Assembly (NCBI GenBank): GCA_900239685.1
Contig: OENT01000002.1
Coordinates: 310,001 to 374,000 of the forward strand
DNA from: Rotaria macrura
Lineage: Eukaryota > Rotifera > Eurotatoria > Philodinida > Philodinidae
Length of the DNA stretch: 64,000 nt
Reading direction: 5' to 3'
Position numbers and translations under genes: made by a program. Positions within the stretch are counted from its first letter, which is position 1. Each line of letters begins with the position of its first letter. A model generated the notes under the pieces. The model saw nothing but the letters and a program-made list of their open reading frames with translations, was not told where the DNA came from and made no database searches. This document shows positions 11,798 through 23,400 of this stretch, in pieces.

Positions 11798-14700
11798 TTG
11801 TGTTATCTTACCTTTTATGAAGATACTTCACCTAGAGATTCATGTACACACTAAGATAAGATGTGTCGTGATTTGCAACCCCTTTGTCCCCTGCAAGAAC
11901 ACGACACATTCTTACACGATGATGCAACACATTTTCAAATCATGGTTGAACGTACTGTACAGCATATTTTTCATAGTTTTTCTGTAAAAGCATATTTTGA
12001 CATCTTTTCAATTCATTTTCATTCAATTGTTTCTTTTCTTAGTAACTCAAGTAATTAAAATTTTGGGATGCGACTGACATTGAGTTGGCTCAATTTCCAT
12101 GAGATCACCTCAGAGTAGTTCTCTCTGAATCAATAATCGAGAAACAATTTTGAAAAAAAAATAACAATTTTGACAAATTAATGTTTGTTGCGTTCAATCA
12201 TGTTGTTTTTACACAGCTGTGTATGAAAAACAGAACGATGGATGGTTAACCAGCAGACACAACGCGGCATGCTCCTAATAAGACATAAAACATAGCGACA
12301 AAGCTAGCGCGGAACATTTTTATTTTTGTTTGTAGATCTGTTTCTAAATTATCAGTAAGATAAGAGATACTATTTTTGTTGCAGATCGTTTTTGTTTTTC
12401 TTTACAGTCACCATTATTTTGAACAATGTCAATCTCAAAATTTGTAGCCTTAATTGTTTCTTTAATTGTTAAATATTTCATTGAAACATAATCGTTGGCT
12501 ATTTTTTTAGAGATTTGCATCGATTACATGATTTATTCTCATGGATCCATGAAAGATCGATGAATGAAATGCATAGTTTGTCAAGTTCATGTATACTAAT
12601 AGATAAGGCAGCAGATATATACTTTAAAGATTAACAGAATTATTAAATTCCATGTTCATGATCTAAAGTATAACATCAAGAGCTAGATATATTTTGATTC
12701 TTGCAACTGATTTTTGAAACTACATATCAATGTAATCATGTCAGCGAAATTTTCCTTTTCCACTAGAAAACTTCTCCAAGTATTCGAACTTAATTTTTAC
12801 ATTGTTCCTGTTCTTTGCATAGAAAAAGGTGTGGTTTAGTTACAGATAAGATTGTATTTCTCTCAGAGATACGAACTTGTCTTTCCATTTGAGCGAGACA
12901 TGCAAAAAAGCTTGATCTGTAACATTAGACTTGCCGTAATGTATACAGAATCAATAGTAATTAAGTAGTCTTTCAGAGTTTTTTCAGCAGGAGTCCTATT
13001 AACTTTCTTTTTCAACTGAGCAATTATTTTCCGGATTTTACATCAGCAGGTGTAGAGCACGTTTTCATTTCAACATAAATAGATCGGCAAGCACGCTTGA
13101 TTCATACAACACATCTAATCAAATATATAATAGATCAGTCATACAGTTGTTCTCCAAAACTAATTTGTAATTAATTCAGTAAATAAATCTCTTAAATTAC
13201 GTCTATCATACATCAAGTATTATATCATTTTCATTCAATATCGATTTCATAACTCGATCTTTCATTGCTTCAGATAAAAAAAACAACACATACAATTAAC
13301 TTGATTGCATTCATATGAATAGCCTAAGAAAACTTTGAAAATGAACATACATGGTGAGATCTTTGATCGATATATGTCATAAATAAAAACAATTTAAGAA
13401 TGCCAACAAGAAATATATTCCTAGCAAATAAATCACTTCTATGATTGACATAATAAAAGAGCAAGAAACTTTTTTGAGATAGTATATCACCATGCAATAC
13501 TTGATTTTCACACGATATAAGGGCAATTGATCATATCAATTAGAAAAGAGATGTTCCTACCTGAAAAAAAGCGTCATTGTACTCAGTAGGATGTTCCTCT
13601 ACGAAAACATGGTTGCTTTTTTTCTTAGATCGTTAATTCTTTATTTTCTTTTCTTTTGAAGAAAAAAAATCAAGTCAAAATCATATACTGACTTTTTTAC
13701 GATGTACACATCTCGTACCTAGTTATGTAACCCTCGGATTTCATCCAATAAATGTACTATATTGGAACGAAGGCAAAGCAAGATTATGACGGATATATTA
13801 GATTCAACAGTTCGATCTAACGATGATTAAAAGATCCATCTCTTGTAGCTCATCATGATTCTTCGGTTGATTTGTTTGTTTCATATCTGACTGCATGCAT
13901 CTCTTAGATGCATATATCCTATTCAAATGTAAAAGTAAGACTACAAAAGAGATTGTAAGCACTACTGCGTCGCTCCTATCGATTACATCACTTGTTTTCT
14001 TTGACTTTCGAGCTTGATTATTTTCTTAGGATACTGCGATAATAATTAGTCGTTAGTCAATAAATATATTCTTTTAAAAAGTCAATCATGATTAACACAG
14101 TATTAAATCGTAAGAACCTTGTTCGAATTTCGAGGGACTCTCTCTTTCTCTCTAGTATCATCAACCATCTAGATCATTATTTTAAGAGCTGCATCATATA
14201 ATAAAAGTGAAAAACAATATGTTTTCTCTTCGGAAAATATTAACTTCAATAAACTTCTGTATTTATCGGATAACAGTTACTGAAAGAATACCAAGGTCTA
14301 TTGATTCTCAAAACAGAATTATTTAGAAAAACTTGTTTCGTTATGCTCTGAAGTGTTTTTTCAAATGAAAAATCCTAAGTGCTTCACAATCACAACAACA
14401 AAAAACTACCTCTCAGTCGTAGACACAATAGCAATACCCTTATCTGGTTACTATTTTTCTGAATTATATTAAATTTATTGAAGTCATAACATGATTTCAT
14501 TTCTTGAAGAAGTTTTTGATAAATTTAACTTATTTCCAATATTGAACAACTGTCGTACTCTGTTGTCTTATATAAATTCGACACCATCGATAGTCATAAT
14601 CTCTCAATGCTACTTCATCAGAATTCTTCTTTAATTGTAACAAAAAACAGTTCTACTTGAATTTAAATCATATTTTCTTCTCTATTTTCGTAGTCATAAC

Positions 14701-15167
14701 TAATAGTGAAAAAAAATCTGCTTTATGATGCGAAGTCTCATTCAACGTGCCCGACAAACTTTAAACGCTTATTGAGCAACCCATTCGTATTGATGAGAGA
14801 TAATTTTTTTTGAGTATGACTATGCTTGAGAAACAGTTTCAATATTTTTTTAAGACTATTCGTTCGTATGATGTCTTCGATCACTTTTAAAATTGATTGA
14901 TGAATCTTTCAACCATTGTTATTAAACAGATTTATTTCTCCTTTGTTTGTGAATACTTTATTGGATTTGATTAGATCTAATTGTTATGTCATAATATACT
15001 TTTCCTTTGGACTCGTGGTTATCAGCAATAAAAATATCCTTTTTTTCACTAGTAAGATGGATATTTCCATTTTTAACAATCTCAACAAGAAGAAAACATA
15101 ACATTAAAAAAAAAGCAATCACAGAACTTCTTGAACGAAGTAGACCTGAAGACAATATAGATTTATT
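11798..15167. other. Gene-free AT-rich DNA
   Basis: No exon with a recognisable product was found on either strand. The last few hundred bases before 15168 would hold the METTL1 3' UTR; an AATAAA on the minus strand sits immediately after its stop (about 15158-15163). No long inverted repeat or tandem array was noticed. Confidence 0.5.
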
Positions 15168-15956
15168 CTATGAGTTCGAAGATGATTGAATCGTAGCTGG
15201 ATCCTCAATACGTCGAAAAACAGCCAAATATTTGTCGCCTTTGTTTCGTTCAACTTTTTTTCCTTCTTCAGTTGAACCAACAACATGTTCGATACATGGA
15301 TCATTTTTAATCCGGGTATCATCGTTATTTATTCGTTCAAACAATGGAAATTGTTCAAAACATGAACACATCCATTGATGTAAATCTAATACATCTGTAC
15401 ATGTATATACTAAACCATCGACACGTAATAAATAAGCATATTCAGCAAGTAATTGTTTATTAATGATTCTCCATTTATGTTTAGCTTTTTTAAAATGTGG
15501 ATCTGGATATAGGAAAAACATTTTTGTTAATTGACCTTTATGAAAATAATTTGGTAAATATTTCATTGCATTTGTTCGTAAACAGCTTATGTTTGTATAT
15601 TGTCCTGGATGTTGTTCGCGTAAAGCACGAATACGATCGAGAACATAATCAAGTACTTTTACACGTAATTCCATGCCAAGCATTAATTTATCAGGAAACA
15701 ATGGTGACAAAGCAACAAGTAGACCACCATAGCCACAACCAATATCAACAAATTCGATGGTTTGCTTTTCATATTTTCGTCGTTTATTTGTAACTAAAGA
15801 TTCATCATCAGTTGATTGCTCAGAGAAATCTACTATTGCTGGATAATGTGATGACCAATCCATATCATCTGGATGAATCGGATAATCGATCGAATGATCA
15901 GATAATGGATTTGAATGAGCTCGTTGACGATAGAATTTCTTTTGTGGTAATGACAT
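15168..15956 (-). CDS. METTL1: tRNA (guanine-N7-)-methyltransferase, METTL1/Trm8
   Basis: A single coding exon of 262 residues. METTL1, with WDR4, makes m7G at position 46 of tRNA variable loops using S-adenosylmethionine. The N-terminus has the metazoan signature [16 protein letters not shown] and MDWSSHYP. The SAM motif is [20 protein letters not shown] (about residues 70-90), followed by [20 protein letters not shown]. The catalytic/tRNA-binding core is [19 protein letters not shown] with [20 protein letters not shown] after it. The C-terminus has [11 protein letters not shown] and [12 protein letters not shown] start at MSLPQKKF rather than at the upstream in-frame ATG (16013), because a strong acceptor (TTTTTTTCTTCAG) ends 5 bases before this ATG, so the upstream residues are intron. 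Length fits the family (human 276). No missing residue was noticed. Confidence 0.97.
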   Translation of the reverse strand: MSLPQKKFYRQRAHSNPLSDHSIDYPIHPDDMDWSSHYPAIVDFSEQSTDDESLVTNKRRKYEKQTIEFVDIGCGYGGLLVALSPLFPDKLMLGMELRVKVLDYVLDRIRALREQHPGQYTNISCLRTNAMKYLPNYFHKGQLTKMFFLYPDPHFKKAKHKWRIINKQLLAEYAYLLRVDGLVYTCTDVLDLHQWMCSCFEQFPLFERINNDDTRIKNDPCIEHVVGSTEEGKKVERNKGDKYLAVFRRIEDPATIQSSSNS

Positions 15957-16235
15957 CTTATCTGAAGAAAAAAATAAGTAAAATAATGCTAGTACAATCT
16001 CTGTGAAGTTCATTCATATGTAAAACATAATTTTCTTCTCACCACTCTTGTTAATCATTTGCGAATGACTGTGTACTAGTTATTTTCGTATGTTATTCTT
16101 TTTTATTATTTAATTATTCGTTTAGAACTTTAATAACGAAGAAGTAGATTATGTTACAGTACATCGATCTCAACTCTTAGAGGCTTTGACAAGAAAAAAA
16201 GAAAAAAAAATTTAGATATATGAGTCGTTTTATTT

Positions 16236-17648
16236 TTAAAATTCAATTTTTAACATTGTTTTCATTTCTTTAAACATTAAATACTGAATAAGTGAAAATG
16301 GTAAATATTTTTCAAGTTCAACTGTTGATTTACTCAATGGACACGGTAGATTTTTTCGTATAATTAATCTTGTTATATCTTTCAGTCGTCTTGGTTTTAA
16401 TAAATACAATTCAAGTTCACCGATAAATCGTTCATAATCAACAATAGCATCCATGAGACTTGTTTCATCAGGTGTTTGTTCTTGCTGATATTTACGATTT
16501 ATGTAAGGAAATGAACATTGCCATGCTCGACATGGTGCACCAGCATAAAGAGCCATACGAGCATGATCATACAGGGCGTAATGAACAGCTCGTGTCAAAT
16601 AAGTATTACCGAAGTTATTTTTCAAATCAAGTTGCGTACCTTCTACAATAAGTTCATGTGCTAAAGAATAACAAAACAAACCTAGTAAGTTAAAATAAAA
16701 ACATCAATATTAGGATATACCAAGTGTTAAATTACCACCACGATGTAATGTACACATCAGTGGTGTTTCAAAACAATCATCACGATGATTTATATTACAT
16801 CCAAATCGAATAAGTGTACGAATCATTTCAAGAAGATTTTCTGTCGGTTGTTCAACAACTTGATCACAGACGAGATGAAGTAGATTCTTACGATGTACTT
16901 TTGTAATGACATTGATATGAGCACCTACAAATATAGATTACATTAAGTTAATTCCTAAGAATATAATTAATTTTCTTTTCTTTTCTTTGAATTACCATAA
17001 TCAAGTAAAAGTTTTAATAAATCAAATTCCCCGTCAATGGCTGCTGAGTGAACAATACGCATATGATGTGTATTGTAAACATTAGGTGAGGCACCCGATT
17101 GTAAAACATATCGAAAGATTTGGTGAGCGCTCTAGCATTAGTAAAAAAAGCAAACAAATGCATAGTCTATTCCGATACACATACCATTTGCGTACTTCAC
17201 ACAAAAAAATTTTATCCTGCTTATTTCTACATGTTTGATAAGATTCTATCAATGGAATGATTGTGTAGGAACGAACAGAATGGTTGACATCACATCCAAG
17301 TTCAACAAGTGTTTGAACAAAAGCTAGATCATATCGTCGAATAGCAATGATCAAAGCTGTAACCGAATTCCCATTCGAATAACCATCTACAGGAAATCCT
17401 AAACATACACCATCGTATTAAGAAATTTGCATATTACATAAAGATAATTTACCGTAGTCATGCAATAGACGTAATGTTTTTTCTTGTTTAAATTTCGTAG
17501 CGTATGCACAAGCATCAAATTGCTGTTCAAGAAAATATTGCAGTCGCTGTGGTTGATTATTCAAAATATATTTGATCTTTTTTATTTTTCCATGATGGAT
17601 ATAAGATCGTAGACGATTTAGATCAGTTTTCATTTCTTTATTAGCCAT
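16236..17648 (-). CDS. Ankyrin-repeat protein with C-terminal SOCS box (ASB-like)
   Basis: Five exons on the minus strand (17648-17453, 17398-17185, 17129-16996, 16924-16721, 16660-16236) total 1173 bases, 390 residues. At least five ankyrin repeats follow a helical N-terminus; examples are VQTLVELGCDVNHS, LLKLLLDYGAHINV, IRTLIRFGCNINHRD, HELIVEGTQLDLKN and ARMALYAGAPCR. The last 45 residues look like a SOCS box: an elongin-BC-type helix LKDITRLIIRKNL, then LPFSLIQYL, close to the LPxP cullin-5 motif. ASB proteins are substrate receptors of elongin/cullin-5 ubiquitin ligases, so this one probably recruits an unknown target through its ankyrin face. Which ASB it corresponds to cannot be told. 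The exon 3 acceptor (AG at 17131-17130) was chosen to keep frame; the alternative two bases upstream creates a stop. AATAAA lies just past the stop (about 16223-16228). Confidence 0.85.
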
Positions 17649-20444
17649 TTGAACTGATGATGCAATTAAACTTTATGTTTTTCTTACTCAATCTCTTTTA
17701 CTTCTGTGAAATAGAACTAAAAAATTCGTAGTAATAATAATAATACGTTTAATAGATATAATATAAACCAATAGAAACGTATGTATTATTGTCAAAGAAA
17801 AAGCATCTATAAGATGGCGCATGCGTACACTGTTTAAAGAAATTTCGTATTTAAACTTCTTCATAAATGCAGCAACACTGAGTTAATATTTAACAAAAAC
17901 AACTGGGATATAAATATCTTATAATACACTGAAGTTTGAACATAGATATATTTGTGGAATTATCTAGAAGTTTTCTTTCATTAAGTTTTATCGCTCTCAT
18001 ATTTCGGTTGCTTCTAGACAATTCTCAATATTGCGTAGTAAACATGACAATGCTTATTATATAATAATAGTTCGATCGGATAGGGCAGCAGTAAGAACAT
18101 GAACTTTTGCAATAGTTACGGTGAAGTATTTGGAGTCAGCTTTGTATCAGAGAACTTGAACGTAAAAAGAAAAGTCCGATGTTAAAATGTTTCCAAAGAT
18201 AATCGACACCGCTACTTTCAGTATTTAATGAATCATACAAAATCAAACGATATCCTTTCAGTTGTTGCAGATCAAAGATTTTCTTGGATCGATTTCGCAG
18301 CTAGAACAGAGTGACTTTTCTCTTGTCCGTTGTGATTTATTCTCTGGTGTCCAGTAGAAGTGATTGATCTTTCAATCTGCAATTCAGCTAGGTATTTGAG
18401 TTGAAGACAATTTCTGTAAGTTCGATACTTAGTCGACTTTCATTCGTCCACAGATAGATCGAATGCTTGTGAAAAAAGATCCTAGAGTCATCAGTATAAA
18501 TAGATCTATGAGTGATAACTACAAGTGACATTGTTGTAGCATGTTAAATAATATGCATTATTGAATATTGTACAACCAAGGTTATACTATGAGATAGATT
18601 GAATCAATGACATTCATTCTCTTTTTAGTCGAGTTTCACCTCACTATATTGATCGTACACATTGATCGAATTTCAGTAGCAAACAATAAAAATTAATTGG
18701 AAAATATTCAACTTATTTTTGTCTTAGGATAGAATGCATGGTTTTTCTCAAATTTATCTTTGAAAAATATAAAAATTTAAAAATAAACTAGACGTGTAAT
18801 ATCGAATACATATTTTTAATCACTCGTTGTTTTTTTACTAAGGCATTAGTTACGTCCAAAAGCTCAATATAACATGATGTCGGCAAAGAAAACTTGATGT
18901 GTCAATGTAAGTGAAAATGCCATGAAACTACCTCCGACTCAATCGACTGTTTTGCATCAGTCAAAGAATAACCGGAATCATTTGGATTTTACTCTTTTGC
19001 TATTGATTCAGAAAACAAAAACAAAAATAGGAAGAAAGATTTTTCTTTAGACATTTTCCAAGTCGATCTTAATAAAACTAATAAATAACAATCAAAACGA
19101 ATTATTTATCGGACATTTATTAAAGAACAATTAAGGCATGCATGCAAAGTTGATGAAATAAATTATACGAAAGATTTATTTATTTTTCAACATTGTACAA
19201 AGCAAGAGTATTGCTCGACGTCATAATCCATGTACGATAAATAAGTATTGTAGATTGTACGCAATACTTTATGATCAATTCATAAGCAAACTATGTTTTG
19301 GTAGAGTTATAGTGTTTTGATATGTTTCGTCGAGATTTTCTCTTCATATAACAGTTATCTTGATAGTAATCTTGTGAATGAGAAAAGGAAATATTGATAT
19401 ATCTACTCATGAACATTCATTGTAATTGGAACAACTTAGAATAATATATTTTTTTATAGAATGAAATGAATAAAGACCAATGAGTTTTTTTTATAAATAT
19501 AAATTTCTTTCTTTTCGATATCAATAAATAAAAGCTAGCTAGATTATTCAATTAATATATGAAAAATTTGAAGGTTTGATTCATACACTACGTTTTAATT
19601 AATAAATCATATTTAGTTTTTATTTATTTCATAATCTTACATCATTAATATATGTATGTCGAATGAATTGGTTGAAAGATGGCTGTGAAGACACGACAAT
19701 AATACTAATGGCTACTCTATAACCAATAATATTCTATCATTCTCACTTCGTTCGTTCGTTTTCCCTCTTGTTGTCATCATCTGTCCTTAATAGTTAAGCA
19801 GGAGAAAAAAATCAATTCTAATTTGTAAATAGTTGTCCATTTTCCTAATTACACAAAGAAAATATTTTATGATATTTTACCGAATTTCTTTTCAATAATA
19901 ATAAGCATAGATTTCTTTTTAGATATTTACCACGGTTGACAATATTTTAGATTTTAATTAGAGATGTTAAAATGATTGTGCAATATCCTTTGCATGTATA
20001 TTTTCTTAGTCATATGCATAAATTTCGTTTTCATGGAGTAAAAAAAATTTCATCAAACCTATTTATAACAGCCACCATAAACGTTGCTTGCATATTATTT
20101 CAAAGGAAGTATTTCATCATCCATTTTTTGCTTACACTTTCGATATAAAGAAAATTTTTCTTGCAAATGAGTTACATTATACAATCTGTTGTACTTGATT
20201 GTACTAATTTTTACTGACGAAAAACTATGTGAAATCCGAAATCGATACATATGCATAGACATTGAAGGAAAAATTAGCTGTTCCATAGCAAATCAGATAT
20301 TAAATAAGACTGCAATGAGTGCGAGCGTTCTTTTTATGCTACGTGATTTCTACAGTATTCTATTTTCATTGAATGTATTTATTTGTACTTATAAATGTAT
20401 GTCGTTTTCGGTTTATTCAGGTTACTTCAGATCAGCCGTCAGAA
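17649..20444. other. Gene-free intergenic region between divergent genes
   Basis: The region separates the start of the ASB-like gene (minus) from the start of the GTPBP1-like gene (plus), so both promoters should lie here. I saw no further exon and no convincing repeat. The frames at 20095-20458 overlap the GTPBP1 start in the wrong phase. Acceptor-like TTTATTCAG (20420) and TTACTTCAG (20430) precede the GTPBP1 start. Confidence 0.5.
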
Positions 20445-23400
20445 ATGGCGACGAATGATGGAATACAAATATTTGCTGATACAGTAGTCCCACAACTAAT
20501 GAATGATGTTGAAGATCAACAGTCTGATGCAATACGACAATATTTATCAAGAAAGACAGCATGGATCAGTCCAAATGAGGAACAGTTCGATGCACTTGTT
20601 AAGTCACTTAAAAAACGCCTCGATGAAGGCCACGGTGAAACCATCCTTGAAATAGGCACTGGAGGTAATTCATCAATAAATGAAAACGATAACGATCATT
20701 TGAAATTTATTATTTTCAGTGGCTGATGGAGGATCACCTGGTTTATCTATTGATGAAATGGAAGCATCTGTAGTAACACTAAGACGTATGCAAGCTGTAC
20801 TCGCTTCAGAAGTTCAAAAGCTACGTGAAAAAGCAATGAACAATAATACACTTTTTGTTTATGAATTTCTTATTCGGAGGCATATAGATCAAAAAGATTT
20901 TATGGAAGTGAGGTAAACAAAAAGAAATTGAAATAGAATCGCTAGGAAGTTTTGTTCTTTGATTCGAATTAAAATTTGGTTTTTCTTTTAGAGTTGCTGT
21001 AACAGGTAACGTCGACGCAGGTAAGTCCACTCTGTTAGGTGTTCTAACTCATGGATTACTTGACGATGGTCGTGGTATTGCACGACAAAAACTTTTTCGA
21101 CACAAACATGAAATGGAAACTGGTAGAACATCCTCTGTGGGAAATGTAGGATTCAATAAATCTATTAGAAGAGATTATTCATTAATACTTCTCATATTTT
21201 AGGATATTTTGGGCTTTGATATTCAAGGTGCCATAGTCAATAGACCAGATACCCATGGTAATCAAGCACTTGATTGGACTGATATATGTGAAAAATCTGC
21301 AAAAGTAAATATTATCTTTATTTTCATTTCCATTGTTATTCATATGAATATGTCTCATCTTAGGTTGTAACATTTATTGATTTAGCTGGTCATGGTAAGA
21401 AATGTTTGATTTTAAAAATAATGAAAAAGCTAATGATTTTGATTTTCTTTTCTCTTAATAGAAAAATATCTTAAAACAACTGTATTCGGTATGACAGGTC
21501 ATGCTCCTGATTATGCAATGTTAATGGTACAGAAATAGCTGGCATCTTCTTTTTTTCTAGTACAACAGAAAATTTTCTTTGTAATTCATATAGGTCGGTG
21601 CTAATGCTGGTGTGATTGGTATGACCAAAGAACATCTGGTAAGATACCTCATTAATAGATAATGAAAGGGTTTTCAGATAAGATGCATGTCCAATTTTAA
21701 TCTGCGACAACTTTTTCAAGAACAAGTTGAAAATTATGAAGGAAGCCACAAGACAGTGAAATAGTCATTGCAACATTTAAAAAATAATTAATCTCGAAGA
21801 AAGCATTTTCCTATTTCAATTCTTTTCCACTTAGCATGTTCAATGATAGACGAACAGATATACGACGAAGTTACTATTCGAATATATTCAATTTTATGCT
21901 TCAAACTAAAAATCCTTCGTAAAAAACAATCATAGTACAGTTAAATGAGTTCTTGAAACAATTGCTCATAGTTTGACTGGAATAAGAGTAACAATTTAGC
22001 TTAGAAGTGTATTTTGTTGAGGTTCCTCCATACTTGTCGGCATGACCAAAGATCAGCGCTCTCGTATGAGGACGGTCTAAGATTAGAAAGTGACGGACAC
22101 TGTCTCGAAAATCGAAAGTTTCCCACCAACAACTTATCGAACTTGTTGAAAACTATAAGAGGAGTGATTTACACTCCAATTTTTCCTCCGATACATGTTG
22201 AAATAAAAATCTATCGAGAAATTCCATCCAAAAGATGCAGGTTTTTCACGCTGTCAGATTGTAGTTTTCTCGGAAAAATAACCGAGGACCTTATGAAATT
22301 TTATTGTAATAACAAACCAAACATAGCATACTGTGTAGATAAGACTGTTTGCATGGTACTCATGTATCAGAAAAAAGGCCAGTTTTATCTTTATGATTTG
22401 AAATGAAAAGTCATGAAAATTTCTCTGTATGAATCAGCGAAAATTAGGGACTATCGAGACTAAAAATTTGGTTTTCCATTTCTATTGCAAAATTACGTTT
22501 TAAGAGAGTATGCACGAGAAAGTCGACCAACCGTCTAATAGGCCATAACATGATTTTTTGTAGCACCCCCTTTCTTTTATTTGATTCGATTCTGCGTGAA
22601 AAACTAAGCTGACGAAAATTTTTTTACTCTTTTAAACCCTTCCTTTGCAGAGTTATTGGCATTTTAATTGAAGCACACTTGAAAATTGGGAAAAAAAGAA
22701 ACCTCAGTATTTTTCACTTTATGAAGTCATATTGCATCGTCTGGAGGTGGAAAGCATCTCATTCGAAAGAACGTTAAAGCTTGCATAGAGTGATATCTTT
22801 CATCTTTTAGACATGTTTAGTTTTTTTGGAAAAACATTTTGTTTTTTTTGAAAAAAAGAATTTGTTTTTTCGGAACAAATTTTTAGTATTTTGATGTTTT
22901 TATGATCCTTGTAAAAGTGACCGTAAATTTTGTTACGGAATTTTATAGAGCATTTAATTCTAAACAAGATTGACTAGGTTTGAAAGATTCAAATGGGGAA
23001 GAACAGTTGGAAAGTTTGAAACAAATTTAGTGGGCAGGAATTTTAAAGGATGAATGTCCCGTTTGTTAGATCTGGTTCCAAGAGCTTCGTTCCTGATTTT
23101 ATATGTATATTAATTGGGATATACGTTTGAGACTTTTCGTCGGATAAAAACTTTGAAATTTTAATTTTCGTATTTTCATGCCTGAAATACCCCCCTTCCC
23201 CCAGGGATCTGCAAAATCACTTTTTCTCTCAAATACTTGTTTTTTGTAGTCTTTTCGATAGAGCTCAATGCACTGATCACAATTATCACGTTTTCATCAA
23301 AACTCACTCGATTAATGAGAAAAACTATCGATATCTCTGTGGTTCAATAAGTATAGGATTTTATCAAGAAAATAATTCTTTTAGCCGGATACCCGTCAAA

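Noticed and set aside
15497-15793. 98-residue plus-strand frame
   Set aside because: Antisense shadow of METTL1, which has strong family motifs.
15957-16013. METTL1 start at the upstream ATG giving a hydrophobic N-terminus
   Set aside because: The extra residues are intron-like, with a strong T-rich acceptor just before the conserved start; METTL1 is not a membrane protein.
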